Assembly: GCA_003049465.1 (NCBI GenBank)
Contig: PYSS01000081.1
Span: 62,001 to 126,000 of the forward strand
Origin: Magnaporthiopsis rhizophila
Taxonomy: Eukaryota; Ascomycota; Sordariomycetes; Magnaporthales; Magnaporthaceae
Length of the DNA: 64,000 bases
Direction of reading: 5' to 3'
The position numbers and the translations under genes were made by a program. The notes below the pieces were generated by a model, which ran no database searches, was not told the DNA's origin, and was given only the letters and a program-made list of their open reading frames with translations. Shown piece by piece: positions 29,640-43,262 of the stretch; position 1 is the stretch's first letter; each line of letters opens with the position of its first letter.

Positions 29640-32600
29640 TGATTTTGTTTTACCTATTTTTTAATCCTGATTATTATTATATTGGAGCTAATAAAATTTT
29701 CCAAAATTTTATTTGGCTGATTTTTGGTTATAGCATTTGTAGGATTATTTGTTTTTGCGATTTATCGGATTTTATTAAGTTCCCAATCTTTATAAGATTT
29801 ACAAAAAGCTATAATATTTATTATAAGGTGCTTTTTTGTTATTGTTCCAAATTGGATAAAATATTAATATAATAAAAGGCTATTAGTGCAAATTACCAAT
29901 TTGTAAAAAGGTAGGTCCAGTTTTTTATTAATTGTTAAAAATATTGTTTTAAGGATATAGCCTGTATTAAATTTGCTAACCATATTATAGATTTTACTGG
30001 CAAAAATGTTCCGTATTATTTTTTTATATTTGATAAAGCTCCAGTGCAGTATATTTCCGGTAATTTGGAAATTATTTGTTTATTTTATGCTGGTTTTAAT
30101 TTTAAAAATAACCATAAAGCCGATTTGTGAATTAAAATCCTTATTATTAGCAAAAATTCGTTTATAAATATAAATAATCTTGCTTTTGATAAATCGAATT
30201 GGATATAATTCAGGCTTTTATCCGTATTATCGATTTGCTAACGGATATATTTATTAAATTTTTTGATATTTATATTTTAGAGTTTTTTTGATTTGCGCTG
30301 CTATAGAATAATCGAAAGCGGTTTCCGGCTGGTATATCGAACTGATATATGCCTTTTGTGCGCGTTGGATAACGTATTATTACTGGGTATTATTATTTTT
30401 ATAGGGCACAAGCTTAAGCTGATTTGCCTGTTCTTTTTGCTGTATATAAATAATTATTTTACCGATCGCAATTTTGCAGCTATTAAAATAACCTTTATTG
30501 CTAAGGCTTAGGATGGATTTCGGTTTGGCCTTTAAGCCTGCCTTTTAAAGGCCAACTTTTTTTTTCTATAAATTTTTTGCTATTTAAATTTAGCATATTA
30601 TTGGTTTATATACCGATAATTCCAAAGCTTTTGCCGATTTTTAAAATAAATAAGCAGGGATTATAATTGGAAATGGAGCAATCCAGTTGCTTTTTATAAT
30701 ATTTTTGGTATATTACAAACCAATGCAATCCGGTTTTAGCCAATCTGTAAAGCGGTTTGATCAAACGAAACATGGTTCTAAAAGGGTATTATTATTGCAA
30801 TTTTATAAAAAAATATAGGTAAACGGTCCTTTATAACTCAATTTTGGCCTAAGTATATATTTGGCTAATATTTTGGATTATTAGCTGGTTTTTTATGGTT
30901 ATAAAGGTTATTATAAGCGTATAAATCAGGCATTAACTGTATTGCATAATTGTTGGGGATTGGGTAAGCAATATTGATTTTTCCCAATTGTTATATCCTT
31001 ATATTACAAATTTCGATTTTTTATAAGGGTTTGCATTTGTCCTTTTAACCTTTTTAATTATATATATTCCGAAAATTTTTGCCGATTTATTAACCTGGTA
31101 TTATTTAATCGGTTTGATTATATTATTGGCCAGCAAATTGCCAATTTCCTTTTGGTTAAACTGTTTAAAAGGTTTGCCTGGGGTTGTGATTTTTTTAACC
31201 TGTCGATAATGGAGCGCTAGGTATATAAATTCTGTTTTTTTTGCATTTATAAATATTATTAAAATGTTTGCTGTTTTGGGGTTGCGCCAAAACCGTTTAT
31301 ATTATTTGGGTGCCGGTTTATTGGCTGGTATAATAACCGGAAGTATCGGTGATTTAGGTATTTTGCGCGGCCTTTTTTATTTATACGGAAAAAATAACGG
31401 CAATTTTTCAATTTTTGAATTATTTTTGCTGGTATTTGTTAAACTGTTAATTTGCTGTTCTGTATTTTTATAAAGCTGTTTTTGGAGCTGTGGCTGGTTT
31501 AGGGCTGGATATTTAAATAGTTCCGGCTATTTTTTTGGACCTGCTATTTGCTGCTTTTCCGATTTAAAATAGGATTTGCAAATAATGCTCCGAAATATTG
31601 CTGGATTATTTGGTATATTTATTATAATTTTGTTTTTTATTACAGATAATATTTTAAAAAATTCCTGTTATTTTTGTTTTTTTCGGTAAATAAAAACCTT
31701 ATTTTTCCAAGTAAAAAAGTTGGGCAATATTTTTGTGGTGCTCGGGCCGTTGCGCGTGTTTAGAGCATTGTTTATTTTTTGTTTGGCAAAAAATTTGCGC
31801 AGTTTTGCTATAGTTTTGGTAATTATTGCCGCTTGTTAAACCTGCGTTCCAAAAGGTGCTAAATTATTATTAAGTTATGGTATGGCACCAAAAATAAGCA
31901 AAATAGGGATTAATCTATTAGGCCCTGTGGTATTATTTAATATTTTGATTATTTTTTAAAATGCCAAATTGGGGTGGATATTAGGGTATTTTTTTCTAAT
32001 TATTTTATAAGCCTGTTGAAAAGGTTTATAATATTTTTTAACCTTATTTATTAACCAGTGTGCTTTTATTGGAACCTAATAATATATAATCCCAAAAAGC
32101 TTTATTTTTGCCTGGAATTTGTTTACAGCAAAGTTGGTTTTTGTATTATAAAATATAATGTTAAACGGGCTAAAATAAATGTTAAGCCAGCAATATTTAA
32201 AAGCTTCCTATGTTTTTTTGGCTAATCTTTTTTTAAAAAATATTATTGTGCTAAATGCAATATTTGTATCGATTATATAAAATATTTGTTTGCCGTCCAA
32301 ATGTATAATATCGATAATTATTTTATAATTAAAATCGATATTATTTTTAAGCATAAATTTAAAATATTGTGGTGCGAAGTTTATAGTTTAGCAATGGTGG
32401 TATATTTGATTAATTATTTGCAAAGCGTCCCGATTTGCCCGATAATCTGCCTGGTTTAGCATATGCTAAAAGCGATTAACGGAAAAGTGACCAAAGTGTT
32501 TGTGGAAATGCTTTAACTTTGCTTTTGTTAAAAAAGTCACCTTTATAATCGTTTAATTAGTTAAATATAAGGCATTTGGGTGGCTAGCCTTATTAAAAAA

Positions 32601-33700
32601 AAACCATAGGTGGCCTGATTTTTTGATAATTGGGATGCGTTTGCCGAGCTTGGTTACAAATTTGTTACGCATATTATCGAGGTAAATGCTTAATTAGTTC
32701 ATATCCTTAAGGCATAGCAAAAAAGGGGTTTATATTGGGATTATATAAAAAATGATCGATCCGACCGAAATTTTTAGCATAATTTTGCCTACGCTAAATA
32801 GGATATTTCCTAAGCCAAAGCAAATGTAGCGTTTAAATTTGCCAATGGTTAATTGGAAATTAGGCAGGAGGCATTGCAATGCTCGAAATTGCGTAAAACC
32901 GGTGGTCGAAATTTTGGCCGCTTTTGTATTTGGAAGGATACCGCACTATTTATTTCTATTAAAAAGCATATACTGCTATAATACCTGCTTTTGGTTATTT
33001 TTGTTCTGGTTTTTGTTTATTTGCTATAAAAAATGGGCCTGGATATAATACCGGAAAATTTTATTAATAAGGTGGCTAATAATAATAGCAGTAAAGAAAT
33101 ATATTAATAATATTTCTTTTTTTTATTATTTAATTAATTATTAGGTTTTAATATTAATTAGGCCTGTTAATTATTTGCGGGTTTTTTATTATTTTTATTA
33201 CTGTTTTTTTATATTCGAAAAGGAATTGGGCAAAACTTTTTTTTTAATTGCTATACTTTTAACAAGTATTTTTTAATATTTTTTTGTGCTGCATTGCTTT
33301 TTTGGTGTGTGTTGCACTAAATGGCAGCCGTGCTTAGTATAAACCCAGCATTTGCTTTAAAAGTTATAAAAATATCTTTTCCGGGGGCCGTTGCTGTTTT
33401 ATTTACCGGTATAACGCTTGTTTTTGGGTTTTTTTCCGAATTTGTATTCGATAAAATAACTGTTATAAATAGCAATATTCTTTTTTATTTATATAATGCT
33501 GCAAAACTGGAAGGCCAGGCTTTTAAATATTTTTTTAAACGTAAAAAGGCCATTTTAAGTTTGGGTATTTTCTGGATTGCACGGAAAATATTTATAATTA
33601 GTTAATAGTTTTGTTAATAATTGGGGCCTAAAACTTATTAATAAATTTGAAATTTATGCAGAAGGGTTTGGAGCATTTTTATTTTGCTTTTGCTTATGCT
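29640..33700 (-). pseudogene. copia-B copy A gag-pol remnant
   Basis: Minus strand. Gag cysteine knuckle reads SKCWVYTKHGC near 33365-33318 (copies C and D: CWVCAKHGC). Integrase, RT and RNase H correspond to copy C. RT/RNase H junction is seen as CKIAIGKIIIYIQQKEQANQ near 30475 and AYISSIYQPETAFDYS near 30350. RNase H block IYNMVSKFNTGYILKTIF near 29985-29935. Full of stops; no functional product. Confidence 0.7.
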
Positions 33701-33990
33701 TATATTTTCGGAAATAATAATTTGGAATATAATCAAGCTTAAATTTGTATAATACTGTTACCGATTAACCTTTGTATCGAAATGTTCCTTAAATTTTAAA
33801 TAAATTTTCCTAAAGGTGCATTATTTATTTATAACCCGGATAAAATAAGGCTTGGCTTAACCTGTAAAAACAAGTAAAAAAATGCATAAAATTATAAAAA
33901 AGGGATATTAAGCATTTTATAAATATCCGCAAAGATCAAAACTTTATTATCCAAAATATTATATTATTTTTCGAAATATTTATGCATTTT

Positions 33991-34289
33991 TGTCGGAATA
34001 GGCATTCTGTGCGCGTGCGATCCGGAAAAGGAGGACGGAATGGAGGGACCCTCTGGGCCCTTTTGGATCCCGCACGGGCTAACCGGCCTGTGCGGCTAAA
34101 GCGGCGGATCGCCCTTTGGGCGATTGCTTTTGTGCAAATAAAAGGGCAGTTTTTTGCCCTTTTTTAAGCAGATAAATTCCTTCCTTTTTGTGCATAATAA
34201 TAGGATTTTCCCAGATTATAAAGATTATTGTTCACCCTTTTTGGAGATCTCCGAGCCAACTGAACAGAAGAAACCCTCTTCTGCCAACA
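33991..34289 (+). repeat. solo copia-B LTR inserted in copy A
   Basis: TGTCGGAATAGG..CTGCCAACA, 299 bp, in the orientation opposite to copy A. Perfect target duplication ATTTT on both sides (33986-33990, 34290-34294). Fragment D shows the empty site near 48113 (TATATTTTATTATAT). Solo LTRs arise by LTR-LTR recombination of a full element. Confidence 0.9.
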
Positions 34290-35719
34290 ATTTTATTATA
34301 TATATTTCCAAATATTTTTATTAAATTTATATCGAGCGGTATATTGGTTATATCCAGCGGAAAAAATATGCGGTACGGGTTAATTGTTTGGCTTTTTGCC
34401 CGTTTATGGGCCAAAAAATTTTGATAATAATAGCCGGGTATAGAGCTTTTTATAACTGGAAATTGGTTTTTCCGATTTGGCAAATCAGGAAAATGGATCC
34501 TAATTAATTAATTAATCCCTGATTTGGATAATAACCATTATAAAATTGCTGAAATTTAATCCCTGTGGCATTTTTTGGGAGGATTAGGGGAATGGTTGTC
34601 CGGAAATTGCCGTTGTGGTTTGGGAATTGGAAAGGGAAATTAATATTTCGGCCGGTTTTTATTTTAATAACGGATTGTTCCATTATAAAAATAATTATTA
34701 TATTTTAATTTATGCATTAATTTGTTTTAAAAATTTCCGGTTAACCATTTTTTGCTAATTTGGTGGCCGTATACCTTTATTTGGGCGGATAATTTTGTAA
34801 GCAAAATTATAATTTTAAAATTTTTGTTTTTATTTTAATAATTTATTATTAGGGGTTTTACTGCTCCCCTGATTGCCAGATTTTGGGCATTATTTGTATT
34901 GGTTAATAATAAATCCAGTTTTTTTTAAGCTTTTTAGGTTCGATTTGCCAGGAATAATAATTCCGTAATTTGTCAAAAACCCGATAAATATTTTCGGGGC
35001 TTTTATATTTAACCGTTTTATATATACAAGGTTTAGGCCGTTAAAATCCTTAAAAAAAGCTAAAAAAAAAAGGTTGCTGTATTGCTGGCGGTTTTTAAGT
35101 ATAAATTTAATAATTTAAATATTAATTTGATTATTAAAAGCGGTTTGGAACAAATTTTTTAGGGTATAATTCTTTTGTTAAAAAAAATCTTCGTTATAAA
35201 AATTTATAAAGGTTTGAGAAAAATCCAATCCTTTAAATAATTTTATAATATTTTTCGAGGGATAGGTTTTTTTCTGATCGGAGTTTTTTTCGGAGCCGCT
35301 TTTTTATGCTCCAAATATTTTGTTAATAATGCCTATTTAATTATTAAAGCCTGATCGGAATAATTATGGTTATTATTTTAATAAATAAATAAGCAAATTT
35401 ATTGTGGGATAATTTTTTAATCCAAAAACCCTTAAAAATTTAAAAACTAATAATTTAATCCATTTTGGGGATTATATAATATTTTTTTTTATTTGTGAAA
35501 TTTTTTTAACTGGTTTTAACCTAATTATTAAATAGCACGGGCCAAAGGAAAAAGGGATTTATTTATTTAGCAAATATGCTGTTAAGCAAAAGAAGGGCAT
35601 TTTTCTGTTTTTAAATCTTTCACCAATTTTGTTTCAAATTTTAAAGATCCGATGGGTAAATGTTTAGTGCTAAATTTTTTGTTTAACTGTTTGTATTGTT
35701 TCTCGATAATACTGATCAG

Positions 35720-36017
35720 TGTTAGCAGAAGAGGGTTTTTTCTGTTCAGTTGGCTTGAAAATTTTCAAAAGGGGTGAATAATAATTTTTATAATTTGGGA
35801 AAGTTTTATTATTGTGCATATGCAGGAAGGAATTTATCTGCTAAAAAAGGGCAAAGGATTGCCCTTTTATCTGCGCGGAGGCGATCGCCCAAAGGGCGAT
35901 CCGCCGCTCTAGCTGCACAGGCCGGTTGGCCTGTGCGGGATCCAAAGGGGCCCAAAATGTCCCTCCATTCCGTCCTCCTTTTCCGGATCGCACGCGCACA
36001 GAATGCCTATTCCGACA
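35720..36017 (-). repeat. copia-B LTR (5' LTR of copy A)
   Basis: Plus strand starts TGTTAGCAGAAGAGG and ends CTATTCCGACA. Carries three perfect stem-loops in a row (35845-35868, 35883-35901, 35915-35936). The bases before it (CGATAATACTGATCAG) match the internal edge of copy C, confirming it as the 5' LTR. Confidence 0.85.
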
Positions 36018-37187
36018 GTATTATTAATTTATATACCGATAATTCCAAAACTTTTGCCAATTTTTGAAATAAATAAGCAGGGATTATAATTAGAAATGGA
36101 ATCCAGTTATTTGTTATAATATTTTTGGTATATTATAAACCAATATAATCCAGTTTTAGCCAATCCGTAAAGCGGTTTAATCAGATAAAATATGGTTCCA
36201 AAAGGGTATTATTGCTGCAATTTTATAAAAAAATGCAGGTAAATAATTTTTGGAATTTAATTTTGGCCTGGGTATATATTTAGCTAATATTTCGGATTAT
36301 CAGCTGGTTCCTTATAATTATAAAGATTAATATAAGTGCAAAAATTAAGTATTAACTGTATTGCATAATTGTTAGAAATTGGGTAAATAATATTAATTTT
36401 TTCCAATTATTATATTTTTGCACCACAAGTTTTAATTTTTTATAGGGATTTGCATTTGTCCTTTTAACCTTTCTGATTATATATATTTCGAAAATTTTTG
36501 CCGATTTATCAATTTGGTATTATTTAATCGGTTTAATTATATTATTAACTAGCAAAATGCCAATTTTTTTTAATCGGATTATTTAAAAAATTGGCCTGGG
36601 GTTTTAATTTTGTTAACCTATTAATAATAAAGTGCCAGGTATATGGATTCCGTTTTTTTTATATTTATAAATATTGTTAGAATATTTGCTGTTTTGGGGT
36701 TATATTATAATTATCCATATTATTTCGGTGCCGGTTTATCGGCTGGTATAATAACCGGAAATGCCGGTAATTTAAATACCCTGCATAATTTTCCTTATTT
36801 ATGTGGAAAAAATAACGGCAATTTTTTGATTTTTAAATTATTTTTGTTAATATTTGTTAAATTATTAATTTGCGGTTCTGTATTTTTATAAAGCCGTTTT
36901 TGAAGTTGCGGCTGGTTTAAAGCTGAATATTTAAATAATTCCGGCTGTTTTTTTAAACCTGCTATTTATTATTTTTCCGATTTATAATAAAATTTGGAAA
37001 TAATGTTTCGGAATATTACTAAATTATTTGGTATATCCATTATAATTTTGTTTTTTGTTACAAATAATATTTTAAAAGGTCCCTGCCATTTCTGGTTTTT
37101 TTGCTAAATAAAAAATTTATTTCCTAAAACAAAAAAGCTGGGTAATATTTTTATAATATTTGGGCTGTTATATATATTTAGGGTATT
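36018..37187 (-). mobile_element. copia-B fragment B (RT region, split from D by copy C)
   Basis: Matches copy A from about 30595 to 31760 in the same direction, so its coding strand is minus. Contains RT/integrase-side sequence, broken. Right edge GTATT (37183-37187) is the target duplication of copy C; the element goes on at 45893. Confidence 0.8.
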
Positions 37188-37487
37188 TGTCGGAATAGGC
37201 ATTCTGTGCGCGTGCGATCCGGAAAAGGAGGACGGAATAAAAGGACCCTCTGGGCCCCTTTGGATCCTGCACAGGCCAACCGGCCTGTGCGGCTAAAGCG
37301 GCGGATCGCCTTTTGGGCAATTGCTTTCGCGCAGATAAAAAGGCAGTCCTTTGCCCTTCTTTAGGCAAATAAATTCTTTTCTCCTTATATATAATAATAA
37401 GATTTTCCCAGATTTTAAAAATCGTTATTTACCCTTCTTGGAAATTTCCGAGCCAATTAAACAAAAAAATACCCTTTTTTATTAATA
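37188..37487 (+). repeat. copia-B C 5' LTR (300 bp)
   Basis: TGTCGGAATAGG at the start; end CCAACA mutated to TTAATA. Homology to the other four copia-B LTRs. Confidence 0.85.
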
Positions 37488-37489
37488 TT

Positions 37490-39600
37490 GATAAGTATTA
37501 TCAAGAAAAAATACAAACGGTTAGGCAAAAAATTTAATATTAAACATTTATCCGTCGGATTTTTGAAATTTAAAAAAAGGTTGGTGAAAGATTTAAAAGC
37601 AGAGAAATGCTTTTTTTTGGTTTAATAATATATTTGTTAAGCAAATAAGTTTTTTTTTGGCCCGCGCTACCCAGTTATTAGGTTAAAACCAGTTAAAAAT
37701 ATCTCACAAATTTAGGAAAAAATGTTGTGTAATTTTTGGAGTGGATTAAATTATCAGTTTTTAAATTTTCGAGGATTTTTGGATTAAAAAATTACCCCAA
37801 AGCAAATTTATTTGTTTATTTATTAAAATAATAGCCACGGTTATTCCAATAAAGCTTTAATAATTAAATGGGCATTATTAATAAAATATTTGGAGCATAA
37901 AAGAGCAATTTCGAAAGGGATTCCGATTAGGAAAAGATTTATCCCTCCAAAAATATCACGCAGCTATTTAAAAGATTGGGTTTTTTTTAAGCCTTTATAA
38001 ATTTTTATAACGAAAATTTTTTTTAATAAAAAAATTATAGCCTAAAAAATTTGATCCAAACCACTTTTAATAATTAAATTAATATTTGGATTATTAAATT
38101 TATGCTTAAAAACTGCCAGTAATGCGGGAATTTTTTTTTTACCTTTTTTCGAGGATTTTAACGGCCTAAACCTTATATATATAGAACAGCTGGATATAAA
38201 AGCTCCGAAAGCATTTATCAGGTTTTTAACAAATTGCAAAATTATTATCTCTGGTAAATCAAACCTGAAAAATTTAAAAAAAATTGGATTTGTTATTAAC
38301 CGATACAAATAATACCCAAAACCTGGCAATTAAGGGAGTAGCAAAATCCTTAATGATAAATTATCGGAATAAAAACAAAATTTTTAAAATTATAATTTTG
38401 CTTGCAAAATTATCGGCCCAAATAAAGGTATATGGCCACCAGATTAGCAGAAAACGGTTAACTGGAGATTTTTAAAACGGATTAGCGCATAAATTAAAAT
38501 GCAATAATTATTTTTATAATAAAATAACCTGTTATTAAAGCAAAAATCGGCTAAAATATTAATTTTTTTTAATTCCTAAACCGAGGCAGCAATTTCCGCA
38601 TAATTATTTTTTTAATCCTTTTAAAAAATGTTACAGGGATCAGATTTCGGCAACTCCGTAATAATTATTATCCAAACCAGGGATTAATTAATTAATTGGG
38701 GTTTATTTTTCTGATTTGCCAGATCGGAAAAACTGGTTTTTAGCTATAAAAAATTATATACCCGGCCATTATTATTAAAGATTTTTGGCCCATAAGCGGG
38801 CAAAAAGCCAAATAATTAATTCGTACCGTATATTTTTTTTGCTAAATATAGCTAATGTACCGCTTGATACGAATTTGGTGAAAATATTTGGGAATATGTA
38901 TAATAAAGCGCATAGGTATTTTGAAAAACAGTACGATATTTTGGATAATAAGGTTCTGATTTTTGCAGATACCTGTAAAGCGTTTAGCATTTTTTTTTTA
39001 TAATTCCATATATTTTTTTTATTAGCCTTTATAAATTAAGCCGAGGCTTATTTTATCCAGGTTATAGGCAGGTGATGCATTTTTAGGGAAATATATTTAA
39101 AGCTTAAGGAATATTTCGATACGGAGGTTAATCGGTAATAGTATTATACCGATTGGAGCTTAATTATGTTCCAAACTATTAGTTTCGAAAATATAAATGC
39201 AGGTAAAAGCAAAATGGAAATGTTTCAAACCTTTCTGGATAAATTTCAAATTTGCTAACAAATTTTAAGCCCTGATTATTAGCAAAATTATTAACTGGTT
39301 ACAAATGTTCTCCGTGAAATTTAAGAAATGCCCAAATTTAAAATGGCCTTGTTATATCCAAAAAAGATATTTAAAAGTTTGGCTTTCCAGTTTTGCAGCA
39401 TTATATAAATAAAGGAAAATGTTGCTATTTATGGCAATTATTTTGTTAAATATAAATTCGGAAAAAACCCTAAAAATAAGCATTTTACCGGCATATAAAA
39501 CAGTAACGGTTTTTGAAAAAGGCACTTTTATAATTTTTAAAGCAAATGCTGGGTTTGTGCTAAGCACGGCTGCCGTTTAATATAATATATACCGAAAAAG
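37490..39600 (+). pseudogene. copia-B C Gag remnant with cysteine knuckle
   Basis: Highly decayed. Near 39360-39590 the plus frame reads IFKSLAFQFCSII, YGNYFVKYKFGKNPKNKHF and KCWVCAKHGCRLI, the last being the C-x2-C-x4 start of the Gag zinc motif seen in fungal copia elements (CFVCGK.GCWS-type). Upstream no motif could be read with confidence. Confidence 0.55.
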
Positions 39601-40599
39601 TAATGCAGCACAAAAAAGCGTTAAAGGAATATTTGCCAAAAATATAGCAATTAAAAAAAAGCTTTGCCCAATTCCTTTTCGAATATAAAAAAAATAGCAA
39701 TAAGGATAATAAGAAACCTGCAAATAATTAGCAGGCCTAATTAATATTAAAGCCCAGCAATTAATTAAATAATAATAAGGGAGAAATATTATTGATATAT
39801 TTTTTTACCGCTTTTATTACCAGCCATTTTGCTAATAAAACTTTTTAATATTACATTCAGGCCCATTTTTTACAATAAACAAATAAAAACCAGAATAAAA
39901 GTAACCAGAAACAAATATTATAATAATACGTATTTTTCAGCGGAAATAAATGGTGCAGTATTTTTCCAGATATAAAAGCGGCCAAAATTTCGACCGCCGG
40001 TTTTATGCAATTTCGAGCATTGCAATGCTTCCTGCTTAATTTTTAATTAATTATTGGAAAATTCAAATGCTATATTTGTTTTGGTTTAAAAAATACCCTA
40101 TTTAGCCTGGGCAAAATTATGCTAAAAATTTCGGTTGGATCGATTATTTTTTATATGGTTCCAATATAAACCCTTTTCTTGCTATACTTTAAAAATATAG
40201 ACCAATTAGGCATTTATTTTAATAATATACATAATAAGCTTATAACCAAACTTGGCAAATATATTTCGATTATTAAAAAATCAAGCCACCCATAATTTTT
40301 TTTTAATAAGGCTAATTATCCAAATGCCTTATAATTAACTGATTAAACGATTATAAGAGTGCTTTTTTTAATAAAAGCAAAATTAAGGCATTTGCACAAA
40401 TATTTTGGTTATTTTTTTGTTAATCGCTTTTGGTATATGCTAAATAAGGCAGGTTATTAGGCAAATCGGGATATTTTGCAAATGATTAATTAAATATACC
40501 ATTATTATTAAACTATAAGTTTTGCACCATAATATTTTCTATTTACGCTTAAAAATAATATTAATTTTAATTACAAAATAATCGTTAATATTATACATT

Positions 40600-41240
40600 T
40601 GAACGGCAAATAAATATTTTATATAATTAATACAAGCATTGCGTTTAGCACAGCAATATTTTTTAAATAAGAATTAGCCAAAAAAAATATGAAAAACTTT
40701 TAAATATTACTGGTTTAACACCTATTTTGGCCCGCCTAACGTTATATTTTATAATGCAGGAACCAATTTTGCTATAAGCAAATTCCAGGCAAAAACAAAA
40801 CTTTTTGGGATTATATACCATTAGATTTTAATAAAAGCATATTGGTTGATAAGCAAAGTTAAAAAATATTATGAACTTTTTTAACAGGCCTATAAAATAA
40901 TTAGAAAAAATTACCCTAATATTCACCCCGATTCGGCGTTTTAAAAAACAGTTAAAACGCTAAATAATACTATAAAGCCTAATAAATTAATCCTTACTCG
41001 GCTTATTTTTGGTGCTATACCGCAATTTAATAACAATTTAGCACCTTTTGGAATACAGGTTTAACAAGCGGCAATAATTACCAAAACCATAGCAAAATTG
41101 CGCAAATTTTTTGCCAAACGAAAGGTAAATAATGCCCTAAATATGCGCAACAGCCCGAGCATTACAAGGATATTACCCGGCTTTTTTGCTTTGAAAAATA
41201 AGGTTTTTGTTTACCGAAAAAAATAAAAATAACAGGAACC
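40600..41240 (+). pseudogene. copia-B C integrase core
   Basis: Plus frame: LGPP/FGPPNVILYNAGTNFA at ~40727-40780 (family D-AGTNF; catalytic Asp read as Asn), YWLISKVKKYYELF near 40840, and TLNNTIKPNKLILTRLIFGA near 40965-41020, then AKLRKFFAKRKVNNALNMRN near 41095-41150. These blocks are typical of integrases of large fungal Ty1/copia elements. The catalytic Glu (EK-E-YH) reads Lys. Confidence 0.75.
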
Positions 41241-41799
41241 TTTTAAAGTGCTATTTGTAACAAAAAACAAAATTATAATAAATATGCCAAATAGTTTAGC
41301 AATATTTCGGAGCATTATTTGCAAGCCTTATTATAAATCGGAGGAGTAGCAATAGCAGGTCCAAAAAACAGCCGGAACTATTTAAATATCCAGCCTTAAA
41401 CCAGCCGCGGCTTTAAAAACGGCCTTATAAAAATACAAAACAATAAATCGATAATTTAACAAATACCAGCAAAAACAATTCAAAAATTGAAAAGCTATTG
41501 TTATTTTTTTTGCATAAATAAGGAAGGCTGCGCAAAGTATCTGAACCACCGGCATTTTTGGTTATTATATTAACCGATAAACCGGCACCCAAATAATATA
41601 AACGGTTTTAACGCAACCTTAAGGCAGTAAATATTTTAACAGTATTTATAAATGCAAAAAAACGGAGTTTATATGCCTAATGCTTTATTATTAATAGGTT
41701 AAAAAAATTATAATCCCAAACAAATCTTTCAAATAGTTTAACCAAAAGGAAATTAATAATTTGCTGGCTAATAATATAATTAAGCCAATTAAATAATAC

Positions 41800-43262
41800 C
41801 AGATTGATAAATTGGCAAAAATTTTCGGAATATGTATAATTAAAAAGGTTAAAAAAACAAATACAAACCTTTACAAAAAGTTAAAATTTGTGGTATAAGG
41901 ATATAATAATTGGGAAAAATTAATATTATTTATCCAATCCTTAATAATTATGCAATATAATTAACGCCTGATCCTTGCATTTATATTAACCTTTATAGTT
42001 ATAAGGAACCAGTTAATAATCCAAAATATTAGCTAAATATATACCCAGGCCAAAACCAAACTGCAAAGGATTATTTATTTACGCTTTTTTATAAAATTGC
42101 AATAATAATACCCTTTTGGAACCATATTTTGTTTAATTAAACCGTTTTATAAATTGGCTGAAACCGGATTGCATTAGTTTATAATGTACCAAAAGTATTA
42201 TAAAAAGCAATTAAATTGTTCCATTTCTGATTATAATTTCTGCTTATTTATTTTAAAAATTGGCAAAAGTTTTGGAATTATTGGTATATAAACCAATGAT
42301 ACGCTGAATTTAAACAGCAAAAAGTTTATAAAAAAGGAAAAAATTGCCCTTCAGGAAGCAGGTTTTAAAGCTAAACCAAGGTTTATTTTAGGCCCTAGTA
42401 ACAAAAATTATTTTAATAATTGCAAGATTGCGATGGGTAAAATAACTATTTGTATGCAGCAAAAGGGATAAGCAGATCGGCTTAAACTTATGCCCCATAA
42501 AAATAATAATACTTAATAATAGTACGTTATCCAACGCGCACAAAGGGTATATATCAGTTTAATATACCAGCCGAAAGCCGCTTTCGATTATTCTGTAACA
42601 GTATAAACCAAAAAACCCCAGGATGCGGATATTGAAAAATTTAACAAGCATATCCGTTAGCAGATCGATAATGCGGATAAAGGCCTGAATTATATTTAAT
42701 TCGATCTGTTAAAAGCAAAATTATTTATATTTATGGACGGATTTCTTATTAATAATAAGGATTTTAATTTATAGATCGGTTTTATGTTTATTTTTGGAAT
42801 TAAAACCAGTATAAAGCAAAAACAAAACTTCTAAATTACCGGAAACATATTGTATTGGAGCTTTGTTAAATATAAAAGGGTGATACAAAGCATTTTTGCT
42901 AGCAAAATTTATAATATGGTTAGTAGATTTGATGCGGGCTATATCCTTAAAACAATATTTTTAACAATTAATGAAAAACTGGACCTGCCCTTTTGCAAAT
43001 TGGTGATTTGTACTGATAGCTTTTTGCTATATCAGTGTTTTGTCCAACTGGGAATAATAATAAAAAAGCGCCTTATGATAGATATTATGGCTTTCCGTGA
43101 ATTTTACAAGGGTCGGGAAATTAATAAGATCCGGTAAATTGCGGGAGCAAATAATCCTGCCAATATTATAACCAAAAATCAGCCAAATAGGGCTTTAAAA
43201 GATATTGTTAGCTTTAATATAACAATAATTAGGGTTAAAAAATAGGTAAAGCAAAATCAGAA
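41800..43262 (+). pseudogene. copia-B C reverse transcriptase and RNase H
   Basis: RT pieces: KLKFVV-stop-GYNNWEKL near 41880, QAKTKLQRIIY near 42045, TIFCLIKPFYKLAETGLH near 42120-42170, and the GIIGI-TNDTLNL stretch near 42280 equivalent to the TDD catalytic region (Asp to Asn). The open stretch 42850-43137 (95 codons) is RNase H: ASKIYNMVSRFDAGYILKT, VICTDSFLLYQCFVQLG and KRLMIDIMAFREFY, where VICTDS carries a catalytic Asp. Its best preserved part. Confidence 0.8.

Larger units (their letters stand above)
23636..36017 (-). mobile_element. Ty1/copia element, copia-B copy A, with two insertions
   Basis: Minus-strand element bounded by ~299-bp LTRs (23636-23934 and 35720-36017). Internal order on the minus strand: Gag zinc motif (~33340), integrase (~32300-31600), RT (~31200-30060), RNase H (~30060-29640), then a long 3' region. 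Length is inflated by a 3375-bp TIR element (24938-28312) and an inverted solo LTR (33991-34289). Its flanks differ (gypsy-3 left, copia-B fragment right) and show no target duplication, so the copy is probably a recombinant. Confidence 0.8.

Noticed and set aside
23982..34900. Interpretation of the 24-48 kb block as a LINE on the plus strand
   Set aside because: Plus-strand frames there are hydrophobic shadows; the opposite strand reads Gag knuckle, DAGTNF-type integrase and VICTDS-type RNase H of Ty1/copia, and paired LTRs with target duplications are present.
23631..36022. Target-site duplication for copia-B copy A
   Set aside because: GCTAG on the left and GTATT on the right do not match even allowing transitions.
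35774..36067. 97-codon open frame and similar frames at 33982-34167, 37168-37368, 45667-45990
   Set aside because: They lie in the copia-B LTR; their similarity is due to the LTR repeat and they exist in different strands and phases.
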